Shown here: positions 9,601 to 18,964 of the stretch, in pieces
Layout: each line of letters opens with the position of its first letter
How positions within the stretch are numbered: position 1 is the first letter of the stretch
Source: an uncultured beta proteobacterium
Lineage (GTDB): Bacteria; Pseudomonadota; Gammaproteobacteria; Burkholderiales; Burkholderiaceae_C
DNA length: 64,000 nucleotides
Direction: 5' to 3'
Assembly (NCBI GenBank): GCA_903906695.1
Contig: CAIVLG010000037.1
Span: 1-64,000, forward strand
The notes under the pieces: generated by a model
What the model saw: only the letters and a program-made list of their open reading frames with translations
Databases searched by the model: none
Told to the model about the DNA's origin: nothing
Position numbers and translations under genes: made by a program

Positions 9601-9834
9601 CTGCGCCCGATTCTGATGACCACGCTGGCCATGATTTTTGGCATGTTGCCACTGGCCTTTGCGCTGACCGAAGGTTCGGAGCAAAGGTCCCCGATGGGCC
9701 AGGCAGTGATTGGCGGAGTCATCACTTCGTCGCTGCTAACCCTGGTGGTGGTACCGGTGGTCTATTGCTATATGGATGACCTGGCGCAATGGCTGCGCCG
9801 ACGCTGGGGAGCGGGTACCGGTGCCAGCAGGTAA
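6643..9834 (+). CDS. RND efflux inner-membrane transporter (AcrB/MdtB-like)
   Basis: 1063 aa; FPNVDFPVVVISTEYPGASPEIVESEVTKKIEE, LLIDDAIVVRENIVRHVQ, GIVMLMGLVTKNAILLVDFA. Confidence 0.95.
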   Translation: MWFTRVSLKNPVFATMVMLAVVVLGLFSYQRLQVDQFPNVDFPVVVISTEYPGASPEIVESEVTKKIEEGVNSIAGINALTSRSYESMSVVIIEFQLHIDGRKAADDVREKVAILRPTLRTEVKEPRVLRFDPASKAVWSLAVIAEAPKNSTSGSKALSDVERTNWADQVLRKRLENVRGVGSVTLVGGTKREINVYLKPQALEAFGVTPEQVATAVTNESQDLPMGSIRSLEQERVLQVEARMKRPEDFGKIIVARRNGSPIRVEQVASVTDGAQETDSLALFSGQRTLLLSIQKSQDENTIAVVDGLQKAVAAMNAELPPGVRLEPVYDGSRQIRVAVENVRETLFEGALLTILIVFLFLNSWRSTVITGLTLPIALIGTFLFMSLFGFTINMITLMALSLCVGLLIDDAIVVRENIVRHVQMGKTPYQASLDGTQEIGLAVLATTLSIVAVFLPIGFMGGIIGKFFHEFGITIVSAVLISMFVSFTLDPMLSSVWHDPSIQAHGALTAPATFYDRTIGRVTGWFDHGTDALIDLYQKILGWALVHKLKTLFMALLIFVTSIFMVPLLGTEFVPSADFSETWLNFYTPMGSSIEVTEAKTKQVEAILRSYPEVSYSLATINTGSATGKSYASFYIRLTDRKARSRSVDELSDTLRQRLKQIPGITVTHVGMMDPVGGQKQIEFSLQGQDLAELERLSKLVMDKIRPIPGLVDLDSSVKPNKPTLNVAVRRDAASDLGLGIGQIASALRTLVAGQTVSNWRAPDDQTYDVNVRLAPQARDSPDDLQHLPFTLGLNADGSTRIVRLNQVAAVIDSTGPNQINRRDLMREVAINSNVYKRSVGEVSDDIKAALDSVSFPPGYRYKFGGSTKNMAESFDYAISALVLAIVFIYMILASQFKSFFQPLALMMALPLTLIGVVLALLMFGSTLSMFSIIGIVMLMGLVTKNAILLVDFAIRAREPGVDADGLRVDGMERSAALLMAAKVRLRPILMTTLAMIFGMLPLAFALTEGSEQRSPMGQAVIGGVITSSLLTLVVVPVVYCYMDDLAQWLRRRWGAGTGASR

Positions 9835-9874
9835 AATTTTGCCGAATCTGTCCATCCACCCCCGGAGTACCGCA

Positions 9875-10528
9875 ATGAATTTTGAGCAAGCCCGCTTCAA
9901 CATGATCGAACAGCAAATTCGTCCTTGGAATGTTCTTGACGATCAGGTGCTGAACCTTCTCTCCGTGGTCAAACGCGAAGACTTTGTCCCCTTGGCACAC
10001 AAGGCGTTGGCGTTTGCCGACATGGAAATTCCGTTGGGCCGGGGGCAATACATGCTCTCACCGCGGCTTGAAGCCCGGCTGCTGCAGGACGCAGCGGTCA
10101 AGAAGCACGAGAAAGTTCTGGAAATCGGTGCCGGCTCCGGCTACCTGTCGGCCTTGCTGGCGCACCAGGCACAGCGCGTCATCGCACTCGAAATCAATCC
10201 CGAGATGGTCGCCATGGCACGCGCCAACTTGCAAAAAGCAGGCATCCACAACGCTGAAGTGCGCCAGCTCGACGGCTCGGTCGCGGTGGCGGCCGATGGA
10301 CCCTTCGATGTCATCGTGCTCGGTGGCTGTGTGCCCGAAGTGCCGCAGAGTCTGCTCTCGCAACTCAAGGTCGGTGGACGCCTGCTGGCCATTGTCGGCC
10401 AGGATCCCGTCACCCGCGCCACCATCATCACGCGCAGCAGCGAGGCCGAGTTTCAGACGCGCCAGCCGTGGGACAGTTCGGCCCCGACCCTGCTGAATTT
10501 TCCGGCGCCCTCACAGTTCCGGTTTTGA
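9875..10528 (+). CDS. Protein-L-isoaspartate O-methyltransferase family
   Basis: MNFEQARFNMIEQQIRPWNVLDDQVL...KREDFVP...EKVLEIGAGSGYLSALLA. Confidence 0.88.
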   Translation: MNFEQARFNMIEQQIRPWNVLDDQVLNLLSVVKREDFVPLAHKALAFADMEIPLGRGQYMLSPRLEARLLQDAAVKKHEKVLEIGAGSGYLSALLAHQAQRVIALEINPEMVAMARANLQKAGIHNAEVRQLDGSVAVAADGPFDVIVLGGCVPEVPQSLLSQLKVGGRLLAIVGQDPVTRATIITRSSEAEFQTRQPWDSSAPTLLNFPAPSQFRF

Positions 10529-10548
10529 TCGCTCACCCGAAGACCTTC

Positions 10549-11868
10549 ATGAAAATATTTCGTCTGCTTCCCGTCCTTGCCGCCGTCAGTGCCGCACTGA
10601 GCCTGCCGGCCCATGCTCAGAGCCTGATCGAGCTGTACCAGTCGGCCCGCAGCTTTGATGCTTCTTATTTATCAGCCAAGTCGCAGTTCGACGCGTCGCT
10701 GGCCAAGGCCGATCAGGCGCGCGCAGCCATTCTGCCCACGGTCGGCATGTCAGCCAGCGTCTCGCGATCGCTTTTCAGTGTCGATAAGCCGCCTTTGGAT
10801 TATTCCTTCGGCAGTCAGAACATCGGACTGAGTGCTTCGCAACCGCTGTACCGCCCGGCCAACTGGGCTCTTGCCAGCCAGGGAGAAAAACAAGTTGGAC
10901 TGGCGCAGGGGCAACTGATCGCAGCCGAGCAGGATTTGATCGTGCGCGTCAGCCAGGCTTATTTTGATGTGCTGGCGGCGACTGACAACCTCACCTTTGT
11001 GCGGGCCCAAAAAACTGCGGTCGCCGAGCAATTAGCCTCGGCCAAGCGCAACTTTGAGGTGGGCACCGCCACCATCACAGACACACGCGAAGCGCAGGCG
11101 CAATTCGACCTGGTAGTGGCGCAGGAGATTGCGGCCGATTATGACTTGCGCGTCAAGAAACTTGCGCTCGATCTGCTCGCCGGCAAGACCAACTCTCAGC
11201 CCAGCATACTTGCAACGCCGGTGGTGCTGCCGGAACTGGCCCCGGTCGACGTCGGAGTCTGGGTCAACCAGTCGGAAGCGGCCCACCCGGGCATCATGCA
11301 GGCGCAAATGGTGCTCGACATCGCCAAACTTGAAACAGAAAAGGCGCGTGCCGGCAGCAAACCGACGCTGGACCTGACCGGCAGTTACGGCGTGACCCAG
11401 AACAACGGGTCGGCGACCAACCTCAGCGACTATCGCACCAATGTGGCGACGCTTGGACTGTCGTTCAACCTGCCCTTGTTTGCCGGCTACTCGATTCAAA
11501 ATCGACTTAAGGAAACGCTGGCGCTCGAAGAAAAAGCTGGCAGCGATCTTGAAGGCTCCCGGCGTCTGGTCTCGCAGGCCACGCGAGCCGCATTCTTCGG
11601 CATTCTCTCTGGGCAGGGACAGGTCAAGGCGCTGGAGGCGGCCGAGGCATCCAGCCAGAGCGCGCTTGACGCCAACAAGCTCGGTTACCAGGTTGGTGTG
11701 CGCATCAACATCGACGTACTGAACTCGCAAAGCCAGCTTTACAGCACCAAGGCCAAGCTGGCGCAGGCGCGTTACAACGTGCTTCTGGGTGGTCTCAAGC
11801 TGCGTCAGGCCAATGGCACTCTTCGCGCCGAAGACCTGCAACAGGTCAACGCCTTGCTGGCAAATTAG
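10549..11868 (+). CDS. TolC-family outer membrane channel
   Basis: Signal peptide MKIFRLLPVLAAVSAALSLPAHAQ, SLIELYQSARSFDASYLSAKSQFDASLAKADQARAAILPTVG, C-terminal YNVLLGGLKLRQANGTLRAEDLQQVN. Confidence 0.93.
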   Translation: MKIFRLLPVLAAVSAALSLPAHAQSLIELYQSARSFDASYLSAKSQFDASLAKADQARAAILPTVGMSASVSRSLFSVDKPPLDYSFGSQNIGLSASQPLYRPANWALASQGEKQVGLAQGQLIAAEQDLIVRVSQAYFDVLAATDNLTFVRAQKTAVAEQLASAKRNFEVGTATITDTREAQAQFDLVVAQEIAADYDLRVKKLALDLLAGKTNSQPSILATPVVLPELAPVDVGVWVNQSEAAHPGIMQAQMVLDIAKLETEKARAGSKPTLDLTGSYGVTQNNGSATNLSDYRTNVATLGLSFNLPLFAGYSIQNRLKETLALEEKAGSDLEGSRRLVSQATRAAFFGILSGQGQVKALEAAEASSQSALDANKLGYQVGVRINIDVLNSQSQLYSTKAKLAQARYNVLLGGLKLRQANGTLRAEDLQQVNALLAN

Positions 11869-13222
11869 GGCTGGCACAGGGCGGCGGTTTGTCAGTGCCG
11901 TCAGCGTCGTGAATCGGCGATCCGTGCCCGCTTTCGAGCAGTTTCTCAAGCGCCGCCAGCGTGCGCGCCAGCGCACCCTGATGCGCCAGCGCAAACGCGC
12001 TGGCTGACTGCTGCGCTGCCTGCAAAGCCGCTTTGTCTCGGGCCAACGCGGATGCCGCGGCGACCGCGAGCGCCAGATTGTCAACGCGTTGCGCTGCACC
12101 CGCCGCCAGGGCCAGTCGAGCGGCTTCTGCAAAATTGAAAGTGTGCGGCCCCATCACCACCGGACAGGCGCAGGCCGCCGCTTCGATCAGGTTTTGTCCC
12201 CCCAGCGCCTCGAAACTGCCACCGAGCAAGGCGACGTCGGCGAGCGCGTAATACAGCGCCATTTCACCGAGCGTGTCACCGAGCCAGATACTGGGCATCG
12301 ACTCGGGCTCAACGCTGTCGGCCGGTGGTCCGTCACGCCAGCGACTGCGGCGCGAAATTGCAAGTCCGTTGTGCTCGACCAGCGAGGCCACTTCATCAAA
12401 GCGCTGCGGATGACGCGGCACGATAAGCCATTGCACCGCGCACATGACTTCGGTCTGCGGCAATGCCATCAGGACGCGCAGCAGCGCCGCCTCCTCGAGC
12501 GCGCGTGAACTCGCAAACATGATGACCGGACGCCCGACCCGGTCACGCCAAATGCGGCCCGTCCTCAACTGCTGCGCATCGGGCATGGCGTCGAACTTCA
12601 GGTTGCCGAAGACGCCCTGTACCGGGGCTCCGAGTGAGACCAGGCGCTCGGCGTCGTCCTGCGTTTGCGCCCAAGCCGCTGCCAGGCTGCGGTAGGCGGG
12701 ACGCGCCAGCCATCCCAGACGCCTGGCCCAGCGCATTGAATGCTCGCTCAGGCGTGCATTGGCCAGCACCAGTGGCACACCCGCCTTGGCGCAAGCGTCC
12801 GCCAGATTGGGCCAGATTTCGGTTTCCAGAAGGATGCCGATGCGCGGCTTGAAATGATCGAGAAAGCGCCTCACCAGCACTGGCGTGTCCCAGGGTTGCC
12901 AGGTCTGGACATCGCCGACCTGCAGCAGCTTGGCACCTTCGGCGCGCCCGGTCGCCGTACCGTGCGTGAGCAGCAAGCGCAACCCGGGCCAACGCTGGCG
13001 CAAGCACTCCACGAGCAGCGTCGCGGCCCGCGTTTCACCGAGCGAGACCGCGTGCACCCAGACCGTCTTGCCGTCCGGCGGCGGCGCTGGCGCGCGGTAG
13101 TGGGCAAAGCGTTCCTCGACCGCCTCCAGATAACCTGGCTCCTGCTGCCCGCGGCGCGCCAGTTTGCGACGCAACAGGGGTTGCACCAACCACATCAGCA
13201 CGCTGTAAAGAAGGCGTGTCAT
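11846..13222 (-). CDS. waaA: 3-deoxy-D-manno-octulosonic acid (Kdo) transferase
   Basis: VWVHAVSLGETRAATLLVECLRQRWPGLRLLLTHGTATGRAEG...LLETEIWPNLADACAKAGVPLVLANARLSEHSMRW...GGSFEALGGQNLIEAAACACPVVMGPHTFNF. Confidence 0.95.
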   Translation of the reverse strand: MTRLLYSVLMWLVQPLLRRKLARRGQQEPGYLEAVEERFAHYRAPAPPPDGKTVWVHAVSLGETRAATLLVECLRQRWPGLRLLLTHGTATGRAEGAKLLQVGDVQTWQPWDTPVLVRRFLDHFKPRIGILLETEIWPNLADACAKAGVPLVLANARLSEHSMRWARRLGWLARPAYRSLAAAWAQTQDDAERLVSLGAPVQGVFGNLKFDAMPDAQQLRTGRIWRDRVGRPVIMFASSRALEEAALLRVLMALPQTEVMCAVQWLIVPRHPQRFDEVASLVEHNGLAISRRSRWRDGPPADSVEPESMPSIWLGDTLGEMALYYALADVALLGGSFEALGGQNLIEAAACACPVVMGPHTFNFAEAARLALAAGAAQRVDNLALAVAAASALARDKAALQAAQQSASAFALAHQGALARTLAALEKLLESGHGSPIHDADGTDKPPPCASPNLPARR

Positions 13223-14232
13223 GCGCTTGTGCGATGAGTCGCCGTCAACTGCCAGGCCTGCCAGACCGCCTCCACCGTCGGTGTCGGTTGCGCGAAGACG
13301 CTGCGTTGATGACTGGTCTGCTGCGGTCCCGTGCGCCAGGCAGTGTCAAAGTTGTAAATCTGCACCAGGCGCAAATCCAGCGCCATGGCGATGTGGCTCA
13401 AGCCACTGTCCACGCCCACCACACCGGCACAGCCCGCCAGTGCATCGGTCAGGGCATCGAGTTGAAGGTGCGGCCAGACTTCGACCTGGCTCAAGGCAGC
13501 GGCAATCTGCTGTGCCGACTGCTGCTCGGCGGCGCTTGCCTGCGGCAACCCCAGAGCGTAGCCTTGTCGATTCAAGTGTTGCCCCAAAGCCTGCCACGAA
13601 GAAAGCGGCCACTGCTTGTCAGCGCGCGAACTGCCATGCACCAGGGCTACCAAGGGGCGCCGGCGGGCAAGTGACTGGGCCTGATCGTTATCTGTATCTT
13701 GGGCCGCGCGCGCCGTTGCCGTCAGCCCGTAGGACAACTGCTGCGGCACGGCATAACCTAGCGAGCGCGCGCACAACTGGCGTGAGCGCTCCACCGCGTG
13801 AATGTGCGTCGGCAGCCTGATCGCAACATCGGCCACCCAGCGCGCCGGCGCCTCGAAGCTGGAACCCTCGCTGGCGCCGGCCAGACCAAAACGCCTGCCA
13901 TACGTCGTCAGGCGCGCCAGCCATGAGATCAGTGCCGACTTGGTCAAGCCCTGCAGATCGATGACGGCGTCGTAGGACTCGCGCTGCAACTCACGCTTGA
14001 AGTCGCGCCACGCCCGTCGGGTGGCTGCTGAAAGCGGGGACTTGCGCCAGCTTCTCAACTCGCACTCGATGACTCGCCGCACACCTGAGCAGCGGCACGC
14101 CAGGGCAGCAAAATTGCGTTCCACGACCCAGTCGATCTGTGCCTGCGGCAAGGCGCGCCGGATATCCTGAAGCGCCGGCATGGCATGTACCACATCGCCA
14201 AGTGAAGACAGCTTGACGATCAGGATCTTCAA
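13219..14232 (-). CDS. waaC: Lipopolysaccharide heptosyltransferase I
   Basis: MKILIVKLSSLGDVVHAMPALQDIRRALPQAQIDWVVERNFAALA...DLQGLTKSALISWLA...GVDSGLSHIAMALDLRLVQIYNFDTAWRTGP. Confidence 0.95.
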   Translation of the reverse strand: MKILIVKLSSLGDVVHAMPALQDIRRALPQAQIDWVVERNFAALACRCSGVRRVIECELRSWRKSPLSAATRRAWRDFKRELQRESYDAVIDLQGLTKSALISWLARLTTYGRRFGLAGASEGSSFEAPARWVADVAIRLPTHIHAVERSRQLCARSLGYAVPQQLSYGLTATARAAQDTDNDQAQSLARRRPLVALVHGSSRADKQWPLSSWQALGQHLNRQGYALGLPQASAAEQQSAQQIAAALSQVEVWPHLQLDALTDALAGCAGVVGVDSGLSHIAMALDLRLVQIYNFDTAWRTGPQQTSHQRSVFAQPTPTVEAVWQAWQLTATHRTSA

Positions 14233-14247
14233 AAAGCCCCCACGCCT

Positions 14248-14348
14248 GAGTTTTTGGGGTCAGAGCCCAAATTCGCCGAGCCTGCGGCTCGCCCGGAGGG
14301 TGCCCCGCGAAGCGTCGCAGCGCAATTGGTGTCTGACCCCAATAACTC
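14248..14348 (+). repeat. REPIN/MITE-like dispersed repeat, copy A
   Basis: GAGTTTTTGGGGTCAGAGCCCAAATTCGCCGAGCCTGCGGCTCG...GCGTCGCAGCGCAATTGGTGTCTGACCCCAATAACTC. Near-identical in inverse orientation at 26843..26939; ~28-bp imperfect inverted arms. Confidence 0.85.
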
Positions 14349-14395
14349 ACCCCCCGAGGGGGCGTACCTTGCTTGGGGCGGCCCGGCGCGGCGGC

Positions 14396-15778
14396 TCAAT
14401 GCGCAGCCTCGTCCAATTTGGCATCGGGCTTGACCGAGCGCAGCAGCGCCAGCATCTCGCCCTCGATGCGCCTCAACGCCGCCTCGGTCTGGCCTTCGAA
14501 GCGCAGCACCAGCACCGGCGTTGTGTTGGAGGCGCGGATCAGTCCAAAGCCGTCGGGCCAATCGACGCGCAAGCCATCGATGGGATTCACCACTGCCGGC
14601 GCCGGGAAATTGGCCGCCGCCAGCAGTTGATCAACCAGCGTGTGCGGCTCGCCCTCGGCACACTTGACGTTGAGCTCGGGCGTCGAATAGCTGCTGGGCA
14701 ATGCGTCGAGCACTGCATTGCCGTCGGGCGAGTGACTCAGGATTTCAAGCAGGCGACAGCCCGCATAAGTACCATCGTCAAAGCCGAACCAGCGCTCCTT
14801 GAAGAAGATGTGGCCGCTCATCTCGCCACCCAGCGGTGAATCGATCTCCTTCATCTTGGCCTTGATCAGCGAGTGACCGGTCTTGAACATCAGCGGCTTG
14901 CCACCAGCCGCTTCGATCGCCGGCGCCAGCCGCTGCGAGCACTTGACGTCAAACAGGATGGTGCCGCCCGGCACGCGGCTCAGGACGTCGCGCGCGAACA
15001 GCATCAGTTGCCGATCCGGGTAGATGTTGTTGCCAGCGCTGGTGACGATGCCAAGCCGGTCGCCGTCACCATCAAAGGCTAACCCGACTTCGGCATCACC
15101 GGCTTTCAGCGCCGCAATCAGGTCGCGCAGGTTTTCAGGCTTGCTCGGATCGGGATGGTGATTCGGGAAGTTGCCATCGACCTCGCTGAACAGCTCAGTC
15201 ACTTCGCAGCCAATCGCGCGCAGGATGGCGGGCGCCGAGGCGCCGGCCACGCCATTGCCGCAATCGACCACGATCTTCATCGGTCGCGCCAGTTTGATAT
15301 CGCCGACGATGCGCTGGCGATAAGCCTCCTGCACCGTCACTGCACGCTGCAAGCCGCCGGTTTGCGGCGACCAGGACTCGCTCTCCATCATGCGCCGCAA
15401 CGCCTGGATTTCGTCTCCGTAAATGGCGCGTCCGGCCAGCACCATCTTGAAACCGTTGTAGTCCTTGGGGTTGTGGCTGCCGGTCACCTGAATGCCGCTG
15501 CGGCACAGGGTGCTGGCGGCAAAGTACAGCATCGGCGTGGTCGCCATGCCGATGTCGATGACATCGACCCCGGCTGCCACCAGACCTCGCATCAGGGCTG
15601 CACTCAACTGCGGCCCGCTGAGACGGCCATCGCGCCCTACCGCAACCACGTTCTCACCTTCCTTGCGCGCCACCGTACCAAAAGCCCGGCCCAGCGCCTC
15701 GGCCATCGCCTCATGAATGGTGGTCGGGACGATGCCGCGAATATCGTAGGCCTTGAAGATGGAAGCTGATAACTGCAT
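14396..15778 (-). CDS. Phosphomannomutase/phosphoglucomutase
   Basis: MQLSASIFKAYDIRGIVPTTIHEAMAEALGRAFG; active-site TGSHNPKDYNGFKMVL; metal site DGDGDRLGIV. Confidence 0.93.
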   Translation of the reverse strand: MQLSASIFKAYDIRGIVPTTIHEAMAEALGRAFGTVARKEGENVVAVGRDGRLSGPQLSAALMRGLVAAGVDVIDIGMATTPMLYFAASTLCRSGIQVTGSHNPKDYNGFKMVLAGRAIYGDEIQALRRMMESESWSPQTGGLQRAVTVQEAYRQRIVGDIKLARPMKIVVDCGNGVAGASAPAILRAIGCEVTELFSEVDGNFPNHHPDPSKPENLRDLIAALKAGDAEVGLAFDGDGDRLGIVTSAGNNIYPDRQLMLFARDVLSRVPGGTILFDVKCSQRLAPAIEAAGGKPLMFKTGHSLIKAKMKEIDSPLGGEMSGHIFFKERWFGFDDGTYAGCRLLEILSHSPDGNAVLDALPSSYSTPELNVKCAEGEPHTLVDQLLAAANFPAPAVVNPIDGLRVDWPDGFGLIRASNTTPVLVLRFEGQTEAALRRIEGEMLALLRSVKPDAKLDEAAH

Positions 15779-15905
15779 GGTGAATCTCCTCAAAAATTGT
15801 CGCTTGGATCAAATCAATTGTAGGCTGACGGCAAGTGCATGAGCATGTCCGAAAACGGCTGGTGAAAGCACTCTTTGAGCAGGCGCAACGCGTATCATCG
15901 AGACC

Positions 15906-17429
15906 GTGGATCAGCCCCAACCTCCATTGATCGACGACAGCCGGTACCTTGCGCTAAAGGCCCGCGACTCGCGCTTCGACGGCATTTTTTTTACCGGCGT
16001 TACTTCGACCGGGATCTATTGCCGCCCAGTCTGCCGCGTGCGCACGCCGAAACGCGAAAACTGCCGTTTCTTTTCCCAGCCGGCTCAGGCTGAACGCGCT
16101 GGCTTCAGGCCCTGTCTGCGTTGTCGGCCCGAACTCGCACCGCGTCAGCCTGCGGCCGGTGCGGAAACGGAAGCCCGTGTCTGGTCGACGCAGGACGCGT
16201 CCTGGATTCTGGCCGGGCAAGCGGCGCAGCTGATTGACACGCCGGAGGCCTGGGGCGACGGCGCACCCGGCATGGGGCGACTGGCGCAGCGCCTGGGTAT
16301 CAGCGAACGCCACCTGCGGCGCATTTTTGAGGCCCGCTTTGGCGTCTCGCCGCTGCAATACCTGCAAACGCGACGCCTGCTGTGCGCCAAGCAGTTGCTG
16401 ACCGACACGCCCATGGCCGTCACCGAAGTCGCGCGCCTGAGTGGCTTTGCCAGCGTGCGGCGGTTCAACGCCGCGTTTGCCCAGCACTATGCCCTCAAGC
16501 CGACCCAATTGCGTCGCTCTGGCAACCAGCGCAGCGCGTGGGCGGCCGAGCCCGGCATCACCGTCAAACTGGCCTACAGACCGCCTTATGACGTCGCGGC
16601 CATGCTGCAGTTCTTTGCCACTCGAAGCATCCCGGCGATCGAACAAATCTCGTTGGGTGGCGACAAGCCCGGCATCAACAAAACACTCGCCCTCGAAATC
16701 TCGGGGCAGCGCTGTAGCGGCTGGCTGTCGGCACAGTTCGACGAGAGCGGCAACCGCCTTGAATTGCGCCTGAGCGATTCATTGAGGCCAGTTCTGCCCT
16801 GCGTCATGGCACGGGTCAGGGCCATGCTCGATCTGGATGCCGACCCGCAGTTGATCAACCAGGTCTTGCACAGCAGTTTCCCGGGCGGCGACGGGCTTCG
16901 CGTGCCTGGCAGTCTGGACGGTTTTGAACTGGCGGTGCGCGCGATACTGGGCCAGCAAATCACTGTCGCCGCGGCACGCACCTTGACCACCCGGCTGGTA
17001 CAGCGCTTTGGCGAACCCATCGAAACCCCGTTCGACGGCCTGAATCGGCTGTTTCCCAGTCCCGCCACGCTGAGCCGCGCCAGCGCCGATGCGTTAGGCC
17101 AGCTCGGCATTGTCAGACAACGCCAGAGCGCGATCCGCTCCCTCGCCGACGCCGTGCTGGAAGAGGGCCTGGCGCTGCATGCCGGCGCCGACCTTGGGGT
17201 CACCATCGAAGCGCTGCAGGCCCTGCCGGGCATTGGCGACTGGACCGCCCAGTACATCGCGATGCGCGCGTTGCGCTGGCCCGACGCTTTCCCCGCCGGC
17301 GACGTCGCCCTGCACAAGGCCCTGGGCCTGCACGGCAGCAAGAATCCGGCGAAAGCAGCACTGCTTGCAGCGCAAGCTTGGCAACCGTGGCGCAGTTACG
17401 CAGTGATCAGAGCCTGGAAGGAAACATGA
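15906..17429 (+). CDS. alkA: Ada-type Zn/AraC domain fused to DNA-3-methyladenine glycosylase II
   Basis: Ada N-domain (FTGVTSTGIYCRPVCRVRTPKRENCRFF...FRPCLRCRPELAP), AraC HTH (RLAQRLGISERHLRRIFEARFGVSPLQYLQTRRLL), HhH-GPD (LQALPGIGDWTAQYIAMRALRWPDAFPAGD). Confidence 0.93.
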   Translation: MDQPQPPLIDDSRYLALKARDSRFDGIFFTGVTSTGIYCRPVCRVRTPKRENCRFFSQPAQAERAGFRPCLRCRPELAPRQPAAGAETEARVWSTQDASWILAGQAAQLIDTPEAWGDGAPGMGRLAQRLGISERHLRRIFEARFGVSPLQYLQTRRLLCAKQLLTDTPMAVTEVARLSGFASVRRFNAAFAQHYALKPTQLRRSGNQRSAWAAEPGITVKLAYRPPYDVAAMLQFFATRSIPAIEQISLGGDKPGINKTLALEISGQRCSGWLSAQFDESGNRLELRLSDSLRPVLPCVMARVRAMLDLDADPQLINQVLHSSFPGGDGLRVPGSLDGFELAVRAILGQQITVAAARTLTTRLVQRFGEPIETPFDGLNRLFPSPATLSRASADALGQLGIVRQRQSAIRSLADAVLEEGLALHAGADLGVTIEALQALPGIGDWTAQYIAMRALRWPDAFPAGDVALHKALGLHGSKNPAKAALLAAQAWQPWRSYAVIRAWKET

Positions 17430-17430
17430 C

Positions 17431-17925
17431 ATGAAATTTGCCGCCACCATCGCACAGAGCAGCACCGACAGCCCGCTTGGGCGCATCATCCTGGCCGCCA
17501 ATGGCGACCTACTCGCAGGCCTTTGGTTTGTCGACCAACGCCATCTGCCCGACCTCCCGCGCTGTCCCCAATCTTCGGATCGACCCGTCTTGCAGCGCGC
17601 CTGCGCTCAGCTGAACGATTACTTCCTGGGTCAGCGCAAAGACTTCGACCTGCCTTTGGACCTCAGCTGCGGCAGCGCTTTTCAGCAAAGCGTCTGGCGC
17701 GCCCTGCTCGCCATTCCGTTTGGCGCCACAACCAGCTATGGCGCCATCAGCGCGGTGATCGGCAGGCCGAATGCGGTGCGCGCGGTGGGCGGTGCGATCG
17801 GACACAACCCGCTGGGCATCCTCGTCCCCTGTCACCGTGTGGTCGGGGCCGATGGCTCGCTGACCGGCTACGCTGGCGGCCTGGAGCGCAAGACCGCCTT
17901 GCTGCAACTCGAAGGCGTGCTTTGA
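17431..17925 (+). CDS. ogt: Methylated-DNA--protein-cysteine methyltransferase
   Basis: Active-site IPFGATTSYGAISAVIGRPNAVRAVGGAIGHNPLGILVPCHRVVGADGSLTGYAGGLERK. Confidence 0.95.
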   Translation: MKFAATIAQSSTDSPLGRIILAANGDLLAGLWFVDQRHLPDLPRCPQSSDRPVLQRACAQLNDYFLGQRKDFDLPLDLSCGSAFQQSVWRALLAIPFGATTSYGAISAVIGRPNAVRAVGGAIGHNPLGILVPCHRVVGADGSLTGYAGGLERKTALLQLEGVL

Positions 17926-17930
17926 GCGCT

Positions 17931-18821
17931 ATGCTTGCGAAAAGACCCTGGCGCAGCCAGTTCGTGCTACTGGCCGCGTTGTGGGGCTCGTCCTTCATGT
18001 TCATGCGTCTGGGCGCGCAGGAGTTTGGCGCACTGCCGACCGCTGGTGTGCGCGTTGCCATCGCTGCCCTCTTTCTGTTGCCGCTGCTCCTCTGGCGCGG
18101 GCTCGGTCCGCAACTGATGCAACACTGGCGCAAGATATTCTTCATCGGATTGTTCAACTCAGCCCTGCCCTTCGCCTGCTTTTGTTTCGCGCTGCTCTCG
18201 ATCAGCACCGGCTTGTCCGCCATCCTCAATGCCACAGTACCACTGTTTGGCGCGCTGGCTGCCTGGGTCTGGCTCAAGGACCGGCCGAGCGGGTCGCGCA
18301 TTACCGGTCTGGTGATCGGCTTCGTCGGCGTCGCCTTGCTGACCTGGGACAAGGCCAGCTTCAAGCCCGACGCCAATGGTTTGTCCAGCGGCTGGGCCGT
18401 GCTGGCTTGCCTGCTGGCCTGCCTGAGCTACGGTGTCTCGGCGAGTTTCGCCAAACGCTATCTGGGCGGCGTCTCGGCCCTGGTGATGGCCACCGGCAGC
18501 CAACTCGGTGCCGCCTTGTGCCTGGCCTTGCCGACCCTATGGCTGTGGCCCCAGCGCATGCCAGGTGCGACCGCCTGGCTGGCCTTGCTCGCGCTTGGCG
18601 TGCTGTGCACCGGTGTTGCCTACATCCTGTACTTTCGGCTGATTGAAAAAATCGGCCCGGCGCGCTCGCTGACGGTTACGTTCGTGGTGCCTGTGTTTGC
18701 GGTGACTTACGGTCTGCTATTTTTTCAGGAAACGGTTTCAACCTGGATGCTGCTGTGCGGCCTGATCATCATCTGTGGCACCGCCTTGTCAGCCAACCTG
18801 CTGCGACTGCGACGGCATTAA
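17931..18821 (+). CDS. EamA/DMT family transporter
   Basis: LAALWGSSFMFMRLGAQEFG...; two EamA repeats. ATG at 17931 in the frame of ORF 17523..18821. Confidence 0.88.
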   Translation: MLAKRPWRSQFVLLAALWGSSFMFMRLGAQEFGALPTAGVRVAIAALFLLPLLLWRGLGPQLMQHWRKIFFIGLFNSALPFACFCFALLSISTGLSAILNATVPLFGALAAWVWLKDRPSGSRITGLVIGFVGVALLTWDKASFKPDANGLSSGWAVLACLLACLSYGVSASFAKRYLGGVSALVMATGSQLGAALCLALPTLWLWPQRMPGATAWLALLALGVLCTGVAYILYFRLIEKIGPARSLTVTFVVPVFAVTYGLLFFQETVSTWMLLCGLIIICGTALSANLLRLRRH

Positions 18822-18964
18822 GTGAGCCAGGGTTCGCCTGCATGTAATCGCTCAGCCGAACCTGGCGTCGACTATGCTTGGCCGTGAATCACAAGTTTCA
18901 GTTGACGAAAAACCCCGATTTGACCAAGCGCCAGCAGCCAGAGTCACCTTGATTGATTGAGATG

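Noticed and set aside
11846-11868. 23-bp tail-to-tail overlap of the tolC-family gene and waaA
   Set aside because: Short convergent overlaps like this (also 25596-25617) are common in compact genomes.
17523-17930. N-terminal part of ORF 17523..18821
   Set aside because: Out-of-frame reading through ogt; the transporter starts at 17931.
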